Below the pieces are notes generated by a model. It was not told where the DNA came from. It saw only the letters and a program-made list of their open reading frames with translations, and ran no database searches. Of a stretch of DNA of 64,000 nt, positions 8,680-17,030 are shown piece by piece. The position numbers and the translations under genes were made by a program. The first letter of the stretch is position 1. Each line of letters begins with the position of its first letter. The stretch spans positions 3,782,001 to 3,846,000 of the forward strand of contig NZ_CP137854.1 of NCBI RefSeq assembly GCF_033546935.1, given 5' to 3'. This DNA is from Xylophilus sp. GOD-11R (GTDB lineage: Bacteria > Pseudomonadota > Gammaproteobacteria > Burkholderiales > Burkholderiaceae_C).

Positions 8680-10494
8680 TTAAGCCGCCGTGGTGCCCGC
8701 CGGGTTGCGCAGGCGGATGTGCAGTTCGCGCAGCTGCTTCTCGTCGACCGGGCTCGGCGCCTGGGTCAGCAGGCACTGGGCGCGCTGGGTCTTGGGGAAG
8801 GCGATCACGTCACGGATGGACTCGGCGCCGGTCATCAGGGTGATGATGCGGTCCAGGCCGAAGGCCAGGCCACCGTGCGGCGGCGCGCCGTACTGCAGCG
8901 CGTCGAGCAGGAAGCCGAACTTCTGCTGGGCTTCTTCCGGGCTGATCTTGAGCGCGTCGAACACCTTCTGCTGCACGTCGGCGCGGTGGATACGGACCGA
9001 GCCGCCACCCATTTCCCAGCCGTTGAGCACCATGTCGTAGCCCTTGGAGATGCAGCGGCCGGGGTCGGTCACCATCCAGTCCTCGTGCCCGTCCTTGGGC
9101 GCGGTGAACGGGTGGTGCACCGCGTTCCAGCGATCGGCTTCGTCGTCGTACTCGAACATCGGGAAGTCGACCACCCACAGCGGCGCCCAGCGGTCTTCGA
9201 ACAGGCCGTTGGCACGGCCGAAGGCACTGTGGCCGATCTTGATGCGCAGCGCGCCGATAGCGTCGTTGACGACCTTTTCCTTGTCGGCACCGAAGAAGAT
9301 CAGATCGCCGCTCTGCGCGCCGGTACGCTGGACGATCTCGGCCAGGGCCGCGTCGTCGAGGTTCTTCACGATCGGCGACTGCAGGCCTTCGCGGCCCTTG
9401 GAAGCGTCGTTGACCTTGATGTAGGCCAGCCCCTTGGCGCCGTAGATCTTGACGAACTCGGTGTAGGAGTCGATTTCACCGCGCGACATGCCGCCGGACT
9501 CGCGCGCACCGCCGGGCACGCGCAGGCCGACCACACGGCCGCCCTTCATGTTGGCGGCACCCGAAAACACCTTGAAGTCGACCGACTTCATCAGCTCGGT
9601 CAGTTCGGTGAATTCGAGCTTCACCCGCAGGTCGGGCTTGTCGGAGCCGTACAGACGCGCGGCCTCCTGGTAGGTCATGACCGGGAACTCGCCCAGGTCG
9701 ATGCCCAGGGTGTTCTGGAACACCGTCTCGATCATCTTCTGGAACAGCGCGCGGATTTCCTCTTCGCCCAGGAAGGAGGTCTCGATATCGATCTGCGTGA
9801 ATTCAGGCTGGCGGTCGGCGCGCAGGTCCTCGTCGCGGAAGCACTTGGTGATCTGGTAGTAGCGGTCGAAGCCCGACACCATCAGCAGCTGCTTGAACAG
9901 CTGCGGCGACTGCGGCAGCGCGAAGAAGTGGCCGTCGTGCACCCGGCTCGGCACCAAGTAGTCGCGTGCGCCTTCGGGCGTGCTCTTGGTGAGCATCGGC
10001 GTCTCGATGTCGACGAAGCCGTTGCTGTCGAGGAACTTGCGCACCTCCATCGCCACCTTGTAGCGCAGCATCAGGTTGCGCTGCATGTAGGGGCGGCGCA
10101 GGTCGAGCACGCGGTGCGTGAGGCGGGTGGTTTCCGACAGGTTCTCGTCGTCGATCTGGAACGGCGGGGTGATCGAGGCGTTGAGCACTTCCAGCGTGTG
10201 GGCCAGCACCTCGATGCGGCCGCTCTTGAGCTGCTCGTTGACCGTGCCTTCGGGGCGCGCGCGCACCACGCCGGTGACACGCACGCAGAACTCGTTGCGC
10301 ACGTCTTCGGCCACGGCGAAGGTGTCGGCGCGGTCGGGGTCGCAGACCACCTGGACCGAGCCTTCGCGGTCGCGGAGGTCGACGAAGATGACGCCGCCGT
10401 GGTCGCGCCGGCGGTTGACCCAGCCGCAAAGGGAAACGGTTTGGCCCATCAGGGCTTCGGTCACGAGACCGCAGTAGTGGGAACGCATGGCCAT
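8680..10494 (-). CDS. aspS: Aspartate--tRNA(Asp/Asn) ligase
   Basis: A 604-residue class II aminoacyl-tRNA synthetase of bacterial AspRS type. It has an N-terminal OB-fold anticodon-binding domain ([20 protein letters not shown]), a catalytic core with motif 2 ([20 protein letters not shown]), a central GAD insertion domain (about 300-420) and motif 3 ([16 protein letters not shown]) near the C-terminus. It charges tRNA-Asp. The His in RRRDHGG matches the position that is His in the non-discriminating AspRS of Pseudomonas and Leu in Escherichia coli. It may therefore also form Asp-tRNA-Asn for GatCAB amidation; this is inference from one residue. Start ATG at 10494 (MAMRSHYCG); ATG at 10488 is equally plausible. 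It sits in a minus-strand group FmdB - DUF502 - aspS - nudB. Confidence 0.96.
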   Translation of the reverse strand: MAMRSHYCGLVTEALMGQTVSLCGWVNRRRDHGGVIFVDLRDREGSVQVVCDPDRADTFAVAEDVRNEFCVRVTGVVRARPEGTVNEQLKSGRIEVLAHTLEVLNASITPPFQIDDENLSETTRLTHRVLDLRRPYMQRNLMLRYKVAMEVRKFLDSNGFVDIETPMLTKSTPEGARDYLVPSRVHDGHFFALPQSPQLFKQLLMVSGFDRYYQITKCFRDEDLRADRQPEFTQIDIETSFLGEEEIRALFQKMIETVFQNTLGIDLGEFPVMTYQEAARLYGSDKPDLRVKLEFTELTELMKSVDFKVFSGAANMKGGRVVGLRVPGGARESGGMSRGEIDSYTEFVKIYGAKGLAYIKVNDASKGREGLQSPIVKNLDDAALAEIVQRTGAQSGDLIFFGADKEKVVNDAIGALRIKIGHSAFGRANGLFEDRWAPLWVVDFPMFEYDDEADRWNAVHHPFTAPKDGHEDWMVTDPGRCISKGYDMVLNGWEMGGGSVRIHRADVQQKVFDALKISPEEAQQKFGFLLDALQYGAPPHGGLAFGLDRIITLMTGAESIRDVIAFPKTQRAQCLLTQAPSPVDEKQLRELHIRLRNPAGTTAA

Positions 10495-10525
10495 GAGAAG
10501 AATTCCGGCGCCAATGAAAGGCGAA

Positions 10526-11158
10526 TCAGGCAGTCAGGGTAGAGGGAGAGGGGCGCGAGGGGCCGACCGGCACGACCACGCCCATGGAAACGATGTACTT
10601 CAGGGCTTCGTCGACGCTCATGTCGAGCTCGATGCAGTCGCTGCGCCGAAGCATCACGAAATAGCCGCCGGTGGGGTTCGGCGTGGTGGGCACATACACG
10701 CTGAGGAAATCCTCGCGCAGGTAGGTGGCGACGTCGCCGCCCGGCGAGCCGGTGACGAAGCCGATGGTCCACACGCCTTCGCGCGGCCACTGGATGAGCA
10801 CCGCGGTGCGAAAGGCGTTGCCGCTTTCGGAGAACAGGGTGTCGGAGACCTGCTTGACGCTGGAGTAGATGGAGCGCACCACCGGGATGCGGCCCAGCAG
10901 CGCGTCGCCCCAGCGCACGAGCTTCTTGCCGACGAAGTTGCTGGTGATGCCGCCGACCACCAGCAGGATCAGCAGGGTGAGCAGCACGCCGAAGCCGGGA
11001 ATGTGGAAGCCGAGCAAGCGATCGGGTTGCCACGCGGACGGCAGGATCAGCAGGGTCTGGTCGAGCATGCCGATGATCCAGTCCAGCACCAAGACGGTGA
11101 TGGCCAGTGGAACGATCACCAGCAGGCCGGCGAACAGCCATTTGCGCAGAGCGGTCAT
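10526..11158 (-). CDS. DUF502 family membrane protein
   Basis: A 210-residue DUF502 protein. Two N-terminal membrane segments are visible (about residues 5-30, [20 protein letters not shown], and 50-75, [19 protein letters not shown]). They are followed by the family-typical [14 protein letters not shown], the hydrophilic [25 protein letters not shown] segment and [22 protein letters not shown]502 proteins are conserved inner-membrane proteins of unknown function. In beta-proteobacteria they often sit between a FmdB-type zinc-ribbon gene and aspS, as here. ATG at 11158 places the first membrane helix at the N-terminus; the in-frame extension to 11332 is Arg/Pro-rich and lies antisense-free over the FmdB tail, so it is not real. 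The 7-bp gap to the FmdB gene and 31-bp gap to aspS suggest one transcript. Confidence 0.88.
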   Translation of the reverse strand: MTALRKWLFAGLLVIVPLAITVLVLDWIIGMLDQTLLILPSAWQPDRLLGFHIPGFGVLLTLLILLVVGGITSNFVGKKLVRWGDALLGRIPVVRSIYSSVKQVSDTLFSESGNAFRTAVLIQWPREGVWTIGFVTGSPGGDVATYLREDFLSVYVPTTPNPTGGYFVMLRRSDCIELDMSVDEALKYIVSMGVVVPVGPSRPSPSTLTA

Positions 11159-11165
11159 GCCGGGG

Positions 11166-11510
11166 TCAATCCTTCTTGGTGGAAGCAGGTGCGGGTGCGG
11201 GGGCGGGGGCCGGTGCCGGGGCGGGTGCCGGCGAAGAGGCACCGGTGGCCGGGGCTGGAGCGGCGGTGTTGCCGCCCTCGGTCTCGGTCTTGGGCGGCGC
11301 CGACGGTGCGCCGGCGCCTCCGCCCGATCCACCGCGGAAGTCGGTCACGTACCAGCCGGAGCCCTTGAGCTGGAAGCCGGCGGCCGTCACCTGCTTGCGG
11401 AAGGATTCGGCGCCGCATTGCGGGCAGACGGTCAGCGGTGCGTCCGACATCTTCTGCAACACGTCCTTGGCAAAGCCGCAGGACTCGCATTTGTAGGCGT
11501 AAAAGGGCAT
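11166..11510 (-). CDS. FmdB-family zinc-ribbon protein
   Basis: A 114-residue protein with an FmdB/YsxB-like zinc ribbon. Two CxxC pairs appear as YKCESCGF and TVCPQCGAES in the first 45 residues, followed by the conserved KGSGWYVTDFRG. The C-terminal half is a low-complexity tail rich in Ala-Pro, with about eight consecutive AP dipeptides before a final STKKD. FmdB-type proteins are small putative regulators of unknown mechanism. ATG at 11510 gives the family N-terminus MPFYAYKCESCG. It is the first gene of the FmdB - DUF502 - aspS - nudB group, with a TATAAT element about 86 bp upstream. The AP repeat is encoded by GC-rich tandem hexamers that could vary in length. Confidence 0.88.
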   Translation of the reverse strand: MPFYAYKCESCGFAKDVLQKMSDAPLTVCPQCGAESFRKQVTAAGFQLKGSGWYVTDFRGGSGGGAGAPSAPPKTETEGGNTAAPAPATGASSPAPAPAPAPAPAPAPASTKKD

Positions 11511-11595
11511 GGCTTGGATTGGTCGAAACAGGCCCAGCAGGGCCACTTGACGGGGCGCACGACGGGACTCGCGGCCACCTGGACGAAAACCCGCA

Positions 11596-11601
11596 ATTAT
11601 A
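11596..11601 (-). promoter_or_regulatory. Candidate -10 box for the FmdB-DUF502-aspS-nudB transcript
   Basis: On the minus strand this reads TATAAT, a perfect sigma-70 -10 hexamer, about 86 bp upstream of the FmdB start codon. No good -35 hexamer lies 16-18 bp upstream, so the assignment is tentative. It falls in the 156-bp space between the symporter gene and the FmdB gene. Confidence 0.35.
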
Positions 11602-11666
11602 GGCGCCGGCTCATGACCGAAGGGCCGGTATCCCCGCCGCTGGTCGGCCGAACCGGCGCGGTCGCG

Positions 11667-13115
11667 CTATCGCGAAAGGCCTTCCACCGGTCGGTGCGGT
11701 GTGCGGTGGTTGGCGACCGCCTGCGGCAGCAGCGATCCGGCGCCCATGCCGATCAGCGCGGCCAACAGACCGGCGAGCTGCGCAGGCACGACCTCGCCCG
11801 CCGGCGTGGCCAGGCAGGCGAGCCAGCAGCCCACGCCGAGCGCGATGGAGGCGATGGCGCCCTGGGTCGTCGCCCGCTTCCAGTAAAGGCCGGCGAGCAG
11901 CGGCACGAAGGCGCCGACCAGCGGCACTTGGTAGGCGCCCGACACCATTTCGTAGATGGACGTGCCCTGGCTGGCGATGGCGTAGGCCAGCACGCAGAGG
12001 CTGAACACCAGCACGGTGACGCGCATGGTGCGCAGGTTCTGGCGGTCGGTGCCGCCGGGGCGGAACTGGCGCCAGATGTTTTCGGTGAAGGTGACGCTCG
12101 GCGCCAGCAGGGTGGCCGAGGCGGACGACTTGATCGCCGAGAGCAGCGCGCCGAAGAACAGCACCTGCATCACGAAAGGCATGCGCTCCATGACCAGGGT
12201 CGGCAGGATCTTCTGCGGGTCGTCCTGCAATAGCGCCTGGGCGCGCTCCGGCATGATGATCAGCGCACTGGCCACCAGGAACATCGGCACGAAGGCGAAG
12301 ACGATGTAGCAGACGCCGCCGATCACCGGGCCGCGCGTGGCCGCGCGCAGGCTGTTGGCCGACATCACGCGCTGAAACACGTCCTGCTGCGGAATGGAGC
12401 CGAGCATCATCGTGAGCGCCGCCGCGAAGAAGAACACCACGTCGTGCAGGCTGGGTTCGGGCCAGAAGCGAAACAGGTCACGGCTGGTGGCGAAGTCGAT
12501 CACCTTGCCGGCGCCGCCGGCCATGTCGCCCGCGAAATACGCCAGCACGGCCAGGCCGCAGACCAGGATGATCATCTGGATGAAGTCGGTGACCGCCACC
12601 GACCACATGCCACCGAACAGCGTGTAGGCCAGGATGGAGGCCACGCCCAGCGCCATGCCGACCGGCACCGAGATGACGTCGCCCGACAGCAGGTTGAACA
12701 CGAGGCCGAGCGCGGTGACCTGGGCCGACACCCAGCCGAGGTAGCTCAGCATGATGATCAGCGAGCAGACGACCTCCACCACCCGGCCGTAGCGCTCGCG
12801 GTAGTAGTCGCTGATGGTCAACAGCGACATGCGGTAGAGCTTGCTGGCGAAGAAGACGCCGACCAGGATCAGGCAGGTGCCGGCGCCGAAGGGGTCTTCG
12901 ACCACGCCGTTGAAGCCGCCTTCGATGAAGCGCGCCGGAATGCCCAGCACGGTTTCCGAGCCGAACCAGGTGGCGAAGGTCGTGGTGACGATCATCGCCA
13001 GAGGCAGGTGGCGGCCGGCCACGGCGAAGTCGGCGGAGTTCTTCACCCGGCGGCCGGCCAGCAGCCCGATGGCGATGGTGACCAGGAGGTAGGCGAAAAC
13101 AAGGGTCAGCAGCAC
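11667..13115 (-). CDS. Sodium:solute symporter (SSS family) transporter
   Basis: A 482-residue polytopic membrane protein of the sodium:solute symporter family with about 13 hydrophobic segments. Family features include GRRVKNSADFAVAGRHLP after the first helix, TWFGSETVLGIPARFIEGGF, the YTLFGGMWSVAVTDFIQMIIL segment and the SSASATLLAPSVTFTENIWR region near helix 9. It would import a small organic solute with sodium; the substrate cannot be read from the sequence. The start is probably GTG at 13115, because GAGGAG lies six bases upstream; an in-frame ATG at 13142 would add nine residues ahead of that ribosome-binding site. It is separated from ubiB by a terminator, so it is probably a single-gene transcript. 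Confidence 0.85.
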   Translation of the reverse strand: MLLTLVFAYLLVTIAIGLLAGRRVKNSADFAVAGRHLPLAMIVTTTFATWFGSETVLGIPARFIEGGFNGVVEDPFGAGTCLILVGVFFASKLYRMSLLTISDYYRERYGRVVEVVCSLIIMLSYLGWVSAQVTALGLVFNLLSGDVISVPVGMALGVASILAYTLFGGMWSVAVTDFIQMIILVCGLAVLAYFAGDMAGGAGKVIDFATSRDLFRFWPEPSLHDVVFFFAAALTMMLGSIPQQDVFQRVMSANSLRAATRGPVIGGVCYIVFAFVPMFLVASALIIMPERAQALLQDDPQKILPTLVMERMPFVMQVLFFGALLSAIKSSASATLLAPSVTFTENIWRQFRPGGTDRQNLRTMRVTVLVFSLCVLAYAIASQGTSIYEMVSGAYQVPLVGAFVPLLAGLYWKRATTQGAIASIALGVGCWLACLATPAGEVVPAQLAGLLAALIGMGAGSLLPQAVANHRTPHRPVEGLSR

Positions 13116-13147
13116 GTGGCGCTCCTCGCAAGACTCAGGCAAAACGT

Positions 13148-13168
13148 AAAAAAGGCGGCCAGGCCGCC
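13148..13168 (-). terminator. Rho-independent terminator after ubiB
   Basis: On the minus strand, just past the ubiB stop codon, GGCGGCC and GGCCGCC form a self-complementary stem followed by a run of six T residues. Position and polarity fit termination of the ubiJ-ubiB transcript before the symporter gene. Confidence 0.7.
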
Positions 13169-13172
13169 GGTT

Positions 13173-14747
13173 TCAGAAGATGCGTACGCGTATCACGATC
13201 TGCATCGCCAGCAGACCCAATACAAATCCCATGCCACCGTAGATGAGGCGCTGCAGCAGCTTGTTGGTGCGTTGCTGGGCGCGCAGCAGTTCTTCGGCGA
13301 GCTGGTGCTGGCGCGGGTCGGCCTGACCGCGCTGCTGCAAAAATTCGTGCAGCAGGCGCGGCAGTTCGGGCAGCAGCTTGGCGTAGTGTGGTGCCTGGTC
13401 GCGCAGCGTGGTGAAGAGCTTCTTGGGGCCGACCTGGTCGATCATCCATTTTTCGAGGAAGGGCTTGGCGGTGCTCCACAGGTCCAGGTCGGGATCGAGC
13501 TGGCGGCCCAGGCCTTCGATGTTGAGCAGGGTCTTCTGCAGCAGCACCAGCTGCGGCTGGATCTCGACCTGGAAGCGGCGCGAGGTCTGGAACAGGCGCA
13601 TCAGCACCATGCCCAGCGACAGGTCCTTGAGCGGCCGGTCGAAGTACGGCTCGCACACCGCGCGGATGGCCGATTCGAGCTCGTCGACGCGGGTGTTCGG
13701 CGGCACCCAGCCGGACTCCACGTGCAGTTCGGCCACTCGTTTGTAGTCGCGCCGGAAGAAGGCGGTGAAGTTCTGCGCCAGGTAGTCCTTGTCGAACTCG
13801 GTCAGCGTGCCGACGATGCCGAAGTCGAGCAGCACGTAGCTGCCGAGCGACTGCGGGTCGATGCTGACCTGGATGTTGCCCGGGTGCATGTCGGCATGGA
13901 AGAAGCCGTCGCGGAACACCTGGGTGAAGAACAGCGTGACGCCGTCGCGCGCCAGGCGCTTCATGTCGACACCGGCCGCACGCAGGCGGTCGATCTGGTT
14001 GACCGGCACGCCCTTCATGCGCTCCATCACCACCACGTCGGGGTGGCAGAAGTCCCAGAACATCTCGGGAATCTGCACGATGTCGAGGCCGGACATGTTG
14101 CGCCGCAGTTGCGCCGCGTTGGCCGCCTCGCGCACGAAATCGAGCTCGTCGTGCAGGTACTTGTTGAACTCGCCCACCACCTCGCGCGGTTTGAGCCGCT
14201 TGCCGTCGGCCGAGAGGTTCTCCACCCAGCCGGCGGTCATGGCCATCAGGGCGAGATCCTTCTCGATGGCCGCGAGCATGCCCGGCCGGCGCACCTTGAC
14301 CGCCACTTCGCGTTCATGGCCGTTGCGGTCGCGCAGGACCGCGAAGTGCACCTGCGCGATGGAGGCGCTGGCCACCGGCACGCGGTCGAAGGACACGAAG
14401 ACGCTGTCGATCGGCCGACGAAAGGCGCGCTCGATCGTGGCCACCGCCACCTCTACCGGGAACGGTGGAACGCGGTCCTGCAGCCGGGCGAGCTCTTCGG
14501 CCACGTCCGGCGGCAGCAGGTCGCGCCGGGTCGACAGCACCTGCCCGAGCTTCACGTAGATCGGTCCCAGGGTTTCGAGCGCCTCGCGCAGGCGCTGGCC
14601 GCGCGGGGCATCGAGCTTGCGGCCGATGGTGACGATGCGGGTCAGGGTGCGCAGCCAGGGCTGGCGGAAGCTCGACAGCACCAGCTCGTCCAGCCCGTAG
14701 CGCAGGGCGATCCACAGAATGGCCAGGCCCCGAAGAAAACGTGTCAT
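13173..14747 (-). CDS. ubiB: Ubiquinone biosynthesis protein UbiB (atypical ABC1/ADCK kinase-like)
   Basis: A 524-residue UbiB protein of the ABC1/ADCK/UbiB atypical kinase family, required for ubiquinone synthesis at the inner membrane. The invariant KxGQ motif is in [20 protein letters not shown] (about residue 65). Ala-rich loop and Lys motifs follow ([22 protein letters not shown]), then the ExD-type [12 protein letters not shown], the catalytic-loop region [10 protein letters not shown] and the metal-binding DFG (LLDFGIVG). A hydrophobic segment closes the protein ([18 protein letters not shown]), matching the usual C-terminal anchor. It lies 12 bp downstream of ubiJ on the same strand, as in the ubiE-ubiJ-ubiB cluster of enterobacteria, and ends at a terminator. 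Confidence 0.96.
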   Translation of the reverse strand: MTRFLRGLAILWIALRYGLDELVLSSFRQPWLRTLTRIVTIGRKLDAPRGQRLREALETLGPIYVKLGQVLSTRRDLLPPDVAEELARLQDRVPPFPVEVAVATIERAFRRPIDSVFVSFDRVPVASASIAQVHFAVLRDRNGHEREVAVKVRRPGMLAAIEKDLALMAMTAGWVENLSADGKRLKPREVVGEFNKYLHDELDFVREAANAAQLRRNMSGLDIVQIPEMFWDFCHPDVVVMERMKGVPVNQIDRLRAAGVDMKRLARDGVTLFFTQVFRDGFFHADMHPGNIQVSIDPQSLGSYVLLDFGIVGTLTEFDKDYLAQNFTAFFRRDYKRVAELHVESGWVPPNTRVDELESAIRAVCEPYFDRPLKDLSLGMVLMRLFQTSRRFQVEIQPQLVLLQKTLLNIEGLGRQLDPDLDLWSTAKPFLEKWMIDQVGPKKLFTTLRDQAPHYAKLLPELPRLLHEFLQQRGQADPRQHQLAEELLRAQQRTNKLLQRLIYGGMGFVLGLLAMQIVIRVRIF

Positions 14748-14759
14748 GGAAACCTGGTT

Positions 14760-15338
14760 CTAGGAAGCGGTGCGATCGCCGGGCGGCGATGTGGTGCCGG
14801 CACCGGGCGCCGGCTGAGCGCCCTTGCGGGCGACGAAACCGCGCAGCGTCTCGGCGACGCGGCGGGCGGCGGTGGCGACGTAGTGGGCCGGGGTGTCGCC
14901 GATGATCCGGGAGAGATCGTCTTCGAGGTCCCAGCGCACGTGGTCGACCAGCCAGTTGATCTCGGCGGCGAACTGCACGTCGCCCTCGATGCGCACCGCC
15001 GGCTTGTCGCCACGCATCGCGGCCTGCGCGAGCGAGATCGGAGAGTCGTCGGTAACCGTCAGCGTGAGGTCGGGCACCTGGCCGTCGGGTGCGATGTCGA
15101 GCAGCCCGGCGGGCGTAGCCTGCAGCCGCAAGGTGAATTTGCGCCACTGCAGCAGCGCGATGCGCGACTTCTGCCGCGCCAGCCGTGCCATCGCCTCGGG
15201 TTCCTGCTGCAGAACATGGTTGAGCAGCAGCACCAGCCGTCGCTGGATTTCTTCCTGCAGCCAGCGCGGCGGCTGCACGCTGCCGAGCTTGTCGATGACG
15301 CCGTCGAGCAGGGAAAAGGGAGACTTGGGTGTTTCCAT
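14760..15338 (-). CDS. ubiJ: Ubiquinone biosynthesis accessory factor UbiJ (SCP2 domain)
   Basis: A 192-residue protein matching UbiJ, the lipid-binding accessory factor that with UbiK supports the late ubiquinone-synthesis enzyme complex. The N-terminal SCP2 fold covers about residues 15-125 (NHVLQQEPEAMARLARQKSR, WRKFTLRLQATPAGLLDIAP, AMRGDKPAVRIEGDVQFAAE), followed by a helical C-terminus typical of UbiJ (VDHVRWDLEDDLSRIIGDTP). ATG at 15338 is chosen because the family similarity starts just after it. The IS3 element ends only 36 bp upstream of this start. The native leader and any cotranscription with ubiE and the Tim44-like gene are therefore interrupted, and ubiJ-ubiB must use a promoter in or near the insertion, or read-through from the transposase gene. 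Confidence 0.88.
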   Translation of the reverse strand: METPKSPFSLLDGVIDKLGSVQPPRWLQEEIQRRLVLLLNHVLQQEPEAMARLARQKSRIALLQWRKFTLRLQATPAGLLDIAPDGQVPDLTLTVTDDSPISLAQAAMRGDKPAVRIEGDVQFAAEINWLVDHVRWDLEDDLSRIIGDTPAHYVATAARRVAETLRGFVARKGAQPAPGAGTTSPPGDRTAS

Positions 15339-15373
15339 CCGAGGATTATGGCGCCCCGAAAGCACGACCTCCG

Positions 15374-15400
15374 TGACCCGTCCTGAATAGAGTTGACACC
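15374..15400. repeat. IS3 terminal inverted repeat (left, transposase 3' side)
   Basis: A 27-bp terminal repeat beginning TGACCCGTCCTG and ending TTGACACC. It pairs with 16676-16702 with four mismatches, all in the middle. The adjacent CCG at 15371-15373 is one half of the target duplication. Confidence 0.9.
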
Positions 15401-15423
15401 CCCGGACGTTTAAAAATGCCGGT

Positions 15424-16299
15424 TCAGCCGGCCAGCGACGCCCGGTGCACTGCATCGGGCGTTTGCATTTTCAGCGACGTATGCAGTCGCTCGTGGTTGT
15501 AGATCTGCACCGACTGCTCGACCACGCGGCGCGCCTGGCGCAGATCGGCCGGGCGGTTCAGTAAAAACTCCATTTTGAGAATGCCGTTGACGCGCTCGGC
15601 CAGAGCATTCTGGTAGCAGTCGTAGCCATCGGTCATCGAGCAGGTGACGCCATGGCGTCGGTGCAGCTCCTGGTAATAGGTCGAGCAGTACTGGATGCCT
15701 CGATCACTGTGGTGGACCAGGGCCTGTCGTGTCTGGCGCGACCGCAAGGCGATCTTCATCGCCTGGGCCACCTCCTCTGTCTGCAGGCTTGCATGCACGT
15801 GCCAGCCGACGATCTTGCGGGAGTACATGTCGGTGATCAGGCTCAGGTAGACGAACTTGCCAGCGGTCGGTAAATAGGTGATGTCGGCCACCCATACCTG
15901 CTCGCTGCCGGTGGCATGGATTTGCTGCGGCCCCGCCTTGAGCAGGTTCGGATGCCGCCGGAAGCGATGATGGCTGTCGGTGGTCTTGTGGTACGCCCGC
16001 CTGGGCGTCACAAGCAAGCCAGCATTACGCAGCACATCGAAGAGCGCGTCACGGCCCAGGCGGATGCCCTGGTCCTGCAGCGGCTGGCGCAACATGCAGT
16101 GGAGCTTGCGCGTGCCTACGCGTGGCTGGCGCATGCGCTGGTCGCGCACGAGTTGCACGACAACGTGTGCCTGCTCGGTACGCCGCGCCTGGCGGCTGCT
16201 GGCTTGGTAGAAGGCCTGTCGGCTCATGCCCATGTGTTGGCAAGCCCTGCTCACGCTCAGTCCTTGGACGAGCTTTTGCGCGAGGACTTGCCCAAAGGC
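15424..16299 (-). CDS. IS3 transposase OrfB (DDE integrase domain), made as OrfAB by -1 frameshift
   Basis: The catalytic half of the transposase. The frame is open from the slippery site (16299) to a stop at 15424, 291 residues. After a helical HTH_21-like segment (RKLHCMLRQPLQDQGI) comes an integrase core with the DDE residues in VWVADITYLP, VHHSDRGIQYCS and NALAERVNGILKMEF. The C-terminus holds the usual YNHERLHTSLKMQTPD motif. No good start codon exists for OrfB alone (a weak GTG at 16254). It is best read as the C-terminal part of a 408-residue OrfAB fusion (117 residues from OrfA plus 291), produced when ribosomes slip back one base. The enzyme cuts and joins the element's ends. I see no stop or frameshift that would inactivate it. 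Confidence 0.9.
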   Translation of the reverse strand, partial: AFGQVLAQKLVQGLSVSRACQHMGMSRQAFYQASSRQARRTEQAHVVVQLVRDQRMRQPRVGTRKLHCMLRQPLQDQGIRLGRDALFDVLRNAGLLVTPRRAYHKTTDSHHRFRRHPNLLKAGPQQIHATGSEQVWVADITYLPTAGKFVYLSLITDMYSRKIVGWHVHASLQTEEVAQAMKIALRSRQTRQALVHHSDRGIQYCSTYYQELHRRHGVTCSMTDGYDCYQNALAERVNGILKMEFLLNRPADLRQARRVVEQSVQIYNHERLHTSLKMQTPDAVHRASLAG

Positions 16300-16649
16300 T
16301 TTTTTACGATGCGCACCCCGTAGTCCTTCTTGAGCACGTCGACCACGGCTTCAAAGAGCTGCGCCTTCTCCTGAGCCAGCCGGAGCTGGACCTGCAAGGC
16401 TTTGATCTGCTGCTCGGGTGTGAGCGATGAGGCGGTCTTGTTTAACGGCATGGCTGCCGATGATGCCGCCACGCCCCAACTCTGGCGACCATGCTTGCGC
16501 AACCACACCAGCACCGTGCTGCGGCCCTGAATGCCGTACCGCATCTGAGCCTGCTTGTATGTCAACTCGCCTTTTTCTACCTGCGCGACAACTGCCAGCT
16601 TAAAAGCCAGCGTGTAGTCACGCTGCGTGCGCTTGATCCCTGATTCCAT
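16257..16649 (-). CDS. IS3 transposase OrfA (HTH DNA-binding protein)
   Basis: A 130-residue protein. The N-terminal helix-turn-helix (TLAFKLAVVAQVEKGELTYK, QAQMRYGIQGRSTVLVWLRK) would bind the terminal repeats. A leucine-zipper-like coiled coil follows (about residues 75-110, LTPEQQIKALQVQLRLAQEKA). This is the standard IS3 OrfA layout. The frame passes through the slippery heptamer near its end and stops at 16257 with a Ser/Lys-rich tail. In the IS3 family the unshifted product regulates or inhibits transposition, and the frameshifted OrfAB is the transposase. The start is ATG at 16649, inside the element 27 bp from the right terminal repeat. Confidence 0.9.
   Translation of the reverse strand: MESGIKRTQRDYTLAFKLAVVAQVEKGELTYKQAQMRYGIQGRSTVLVWLRKHGRQSWGVAASSAAMPLNKTASSLTPEQQIKALQVQLRLAQEKAQLFEAVVDVLKKDYGVRIVKKPLGKSSRKSSSKD
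16299..16305 (-). promoter_or_regulatory. Programmed -1 ribosomal frameshift site (A AAA AAG)
   Basis: On the minus strand the OrfA frame reads GTA AAA AAG, which contains the canonical slippery heptamer A_AAA_AAG. Slipping back one base moves the ribosome from the OrfA codon phase into the open OrfB phase, checked by coordinate modulo 3. This is the known IS3-family mechanism for making OrfAB. Confidence 0.88.
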
Positions 16650-16675
16650 GACACATGCCCTTTCTGCAAGGTCGA

Positions 16676-16702
16676 GGTGTCAACGCTGGGCAGGACGGGT
16701 CA
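16676..16702. repeat. IS3 terminal inverted repeat (right, transposase 5' side)
   Basis: A 27-bp repeat ending CAGGACGGGTCA, the reverse complement of the left end with 23 of 27 matches. The CCG at 16703-16705 completes the target duplication. The OrfA start codon is 27 bp inside it. Confidence 0.9.
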
Positions 16703-16710
16703 CCGTAAAC

Positions 16711-16742
16711 AAAAAAAGCGCCGACAACGCCGGAGCTTTTTT
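16711..16742. terminator. Degraded hairpin of repeat unit 1
   Basis: An A-run plus GC is matched by GC plus a T-run, but the inner stem (GCCGAC against GCCGGA) has mismatches relative to the other two units. It is a likely decayed copy of the bidirectional terminator. Confidence 0.4.
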
Positions 16743-16856
16743 CGCCGTGGGGCACCGCGGGACGGCTCTGCCCGACTGCAGTGTCACCCTTCGCAGGGAC
16801 TAGGCCGCTACGCGACGCGAGCAAGCCGGGGGCGAGCTCAAGCCCGTCGCACAAAC

Positions 16857-16887
16857 AAAAAAGCTCCGGCCATGCCGGAGCTTTTTT
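16857..16887. terminator. Bidirectional Rho-independent terminator (repeat unit 2)
   Basis: A perfect 14-bp inverted repeat: six A, GCTCCGGC, loop CAT, GCCGGAGC, six T. It has an A-run on one side and a T-run on the other, so it can terminate transcription from either direction. Confidence 0.75.
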
Positions 16888-17001
16888 CGTTGTCGGACAC
16901 CGCGGGACAGGCATTGCCGGACCGCCAGTGCCGGCCCCGGTAGGGCTAGGCTGCTACGCGAAGCAAGCAAGCCTGAGGGCGAGCTCAGTCCCCGCATAAA
17001 C

Positions 17002-17030
17002 AAAAAGCTCCGGCCATGCCGGAGCTTTTT
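17002..17030. terminator. Bidirectional Rho-independent terminator (repeat unit 3)
   Basis: A perfect 13-bp inverted repeat (five A, GCTCCGGC, loop CAT, GCCGGAGC, five T), about 90 bp past the stop of the Tim44-like gene. It is the first strong terminator met by transcripts leaving ubiE and the Tim44-like gene. Confidence 0.78.

Larger units (their letters stand above)
15374..16702 (-). mobile_element. Complete IS3-family insertion sequence, 1329 bp
   Basis: The element starts with TG and ends with CA and is bounded by 27-bp imperfect terminal inverted repeats (15374-15400 and 16676-16702; 23 of 27 positions agree). A 3-bp direct repeat, CCG, flanks it at 15371-15373 and 16703-16705, as expected for IS3-type transposition. 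Two overlapping frames, orfA and orfB, are joined by an A6G slippery site, giving an orfAB transposase with an intact DDE triad, so the copy looks functional. It sits between the Tim44-like gene and ubiJ, next to a tandem repeat array, and its genes point the same way as the ubi genes. Confidence 0.92.

Noticed and set aside
8719..10542. 607-aa plus-strand frame opposite aspS
   Set aside because: Shadow of aspS, which is complete and unmistakable on the other strand.
12444..15386. 980-aa plus-strand frame across the symporter, ubiB and ubiJ
   Set aside because: It spans several real minus-strand genes, and its composition is that of a shadow frame.
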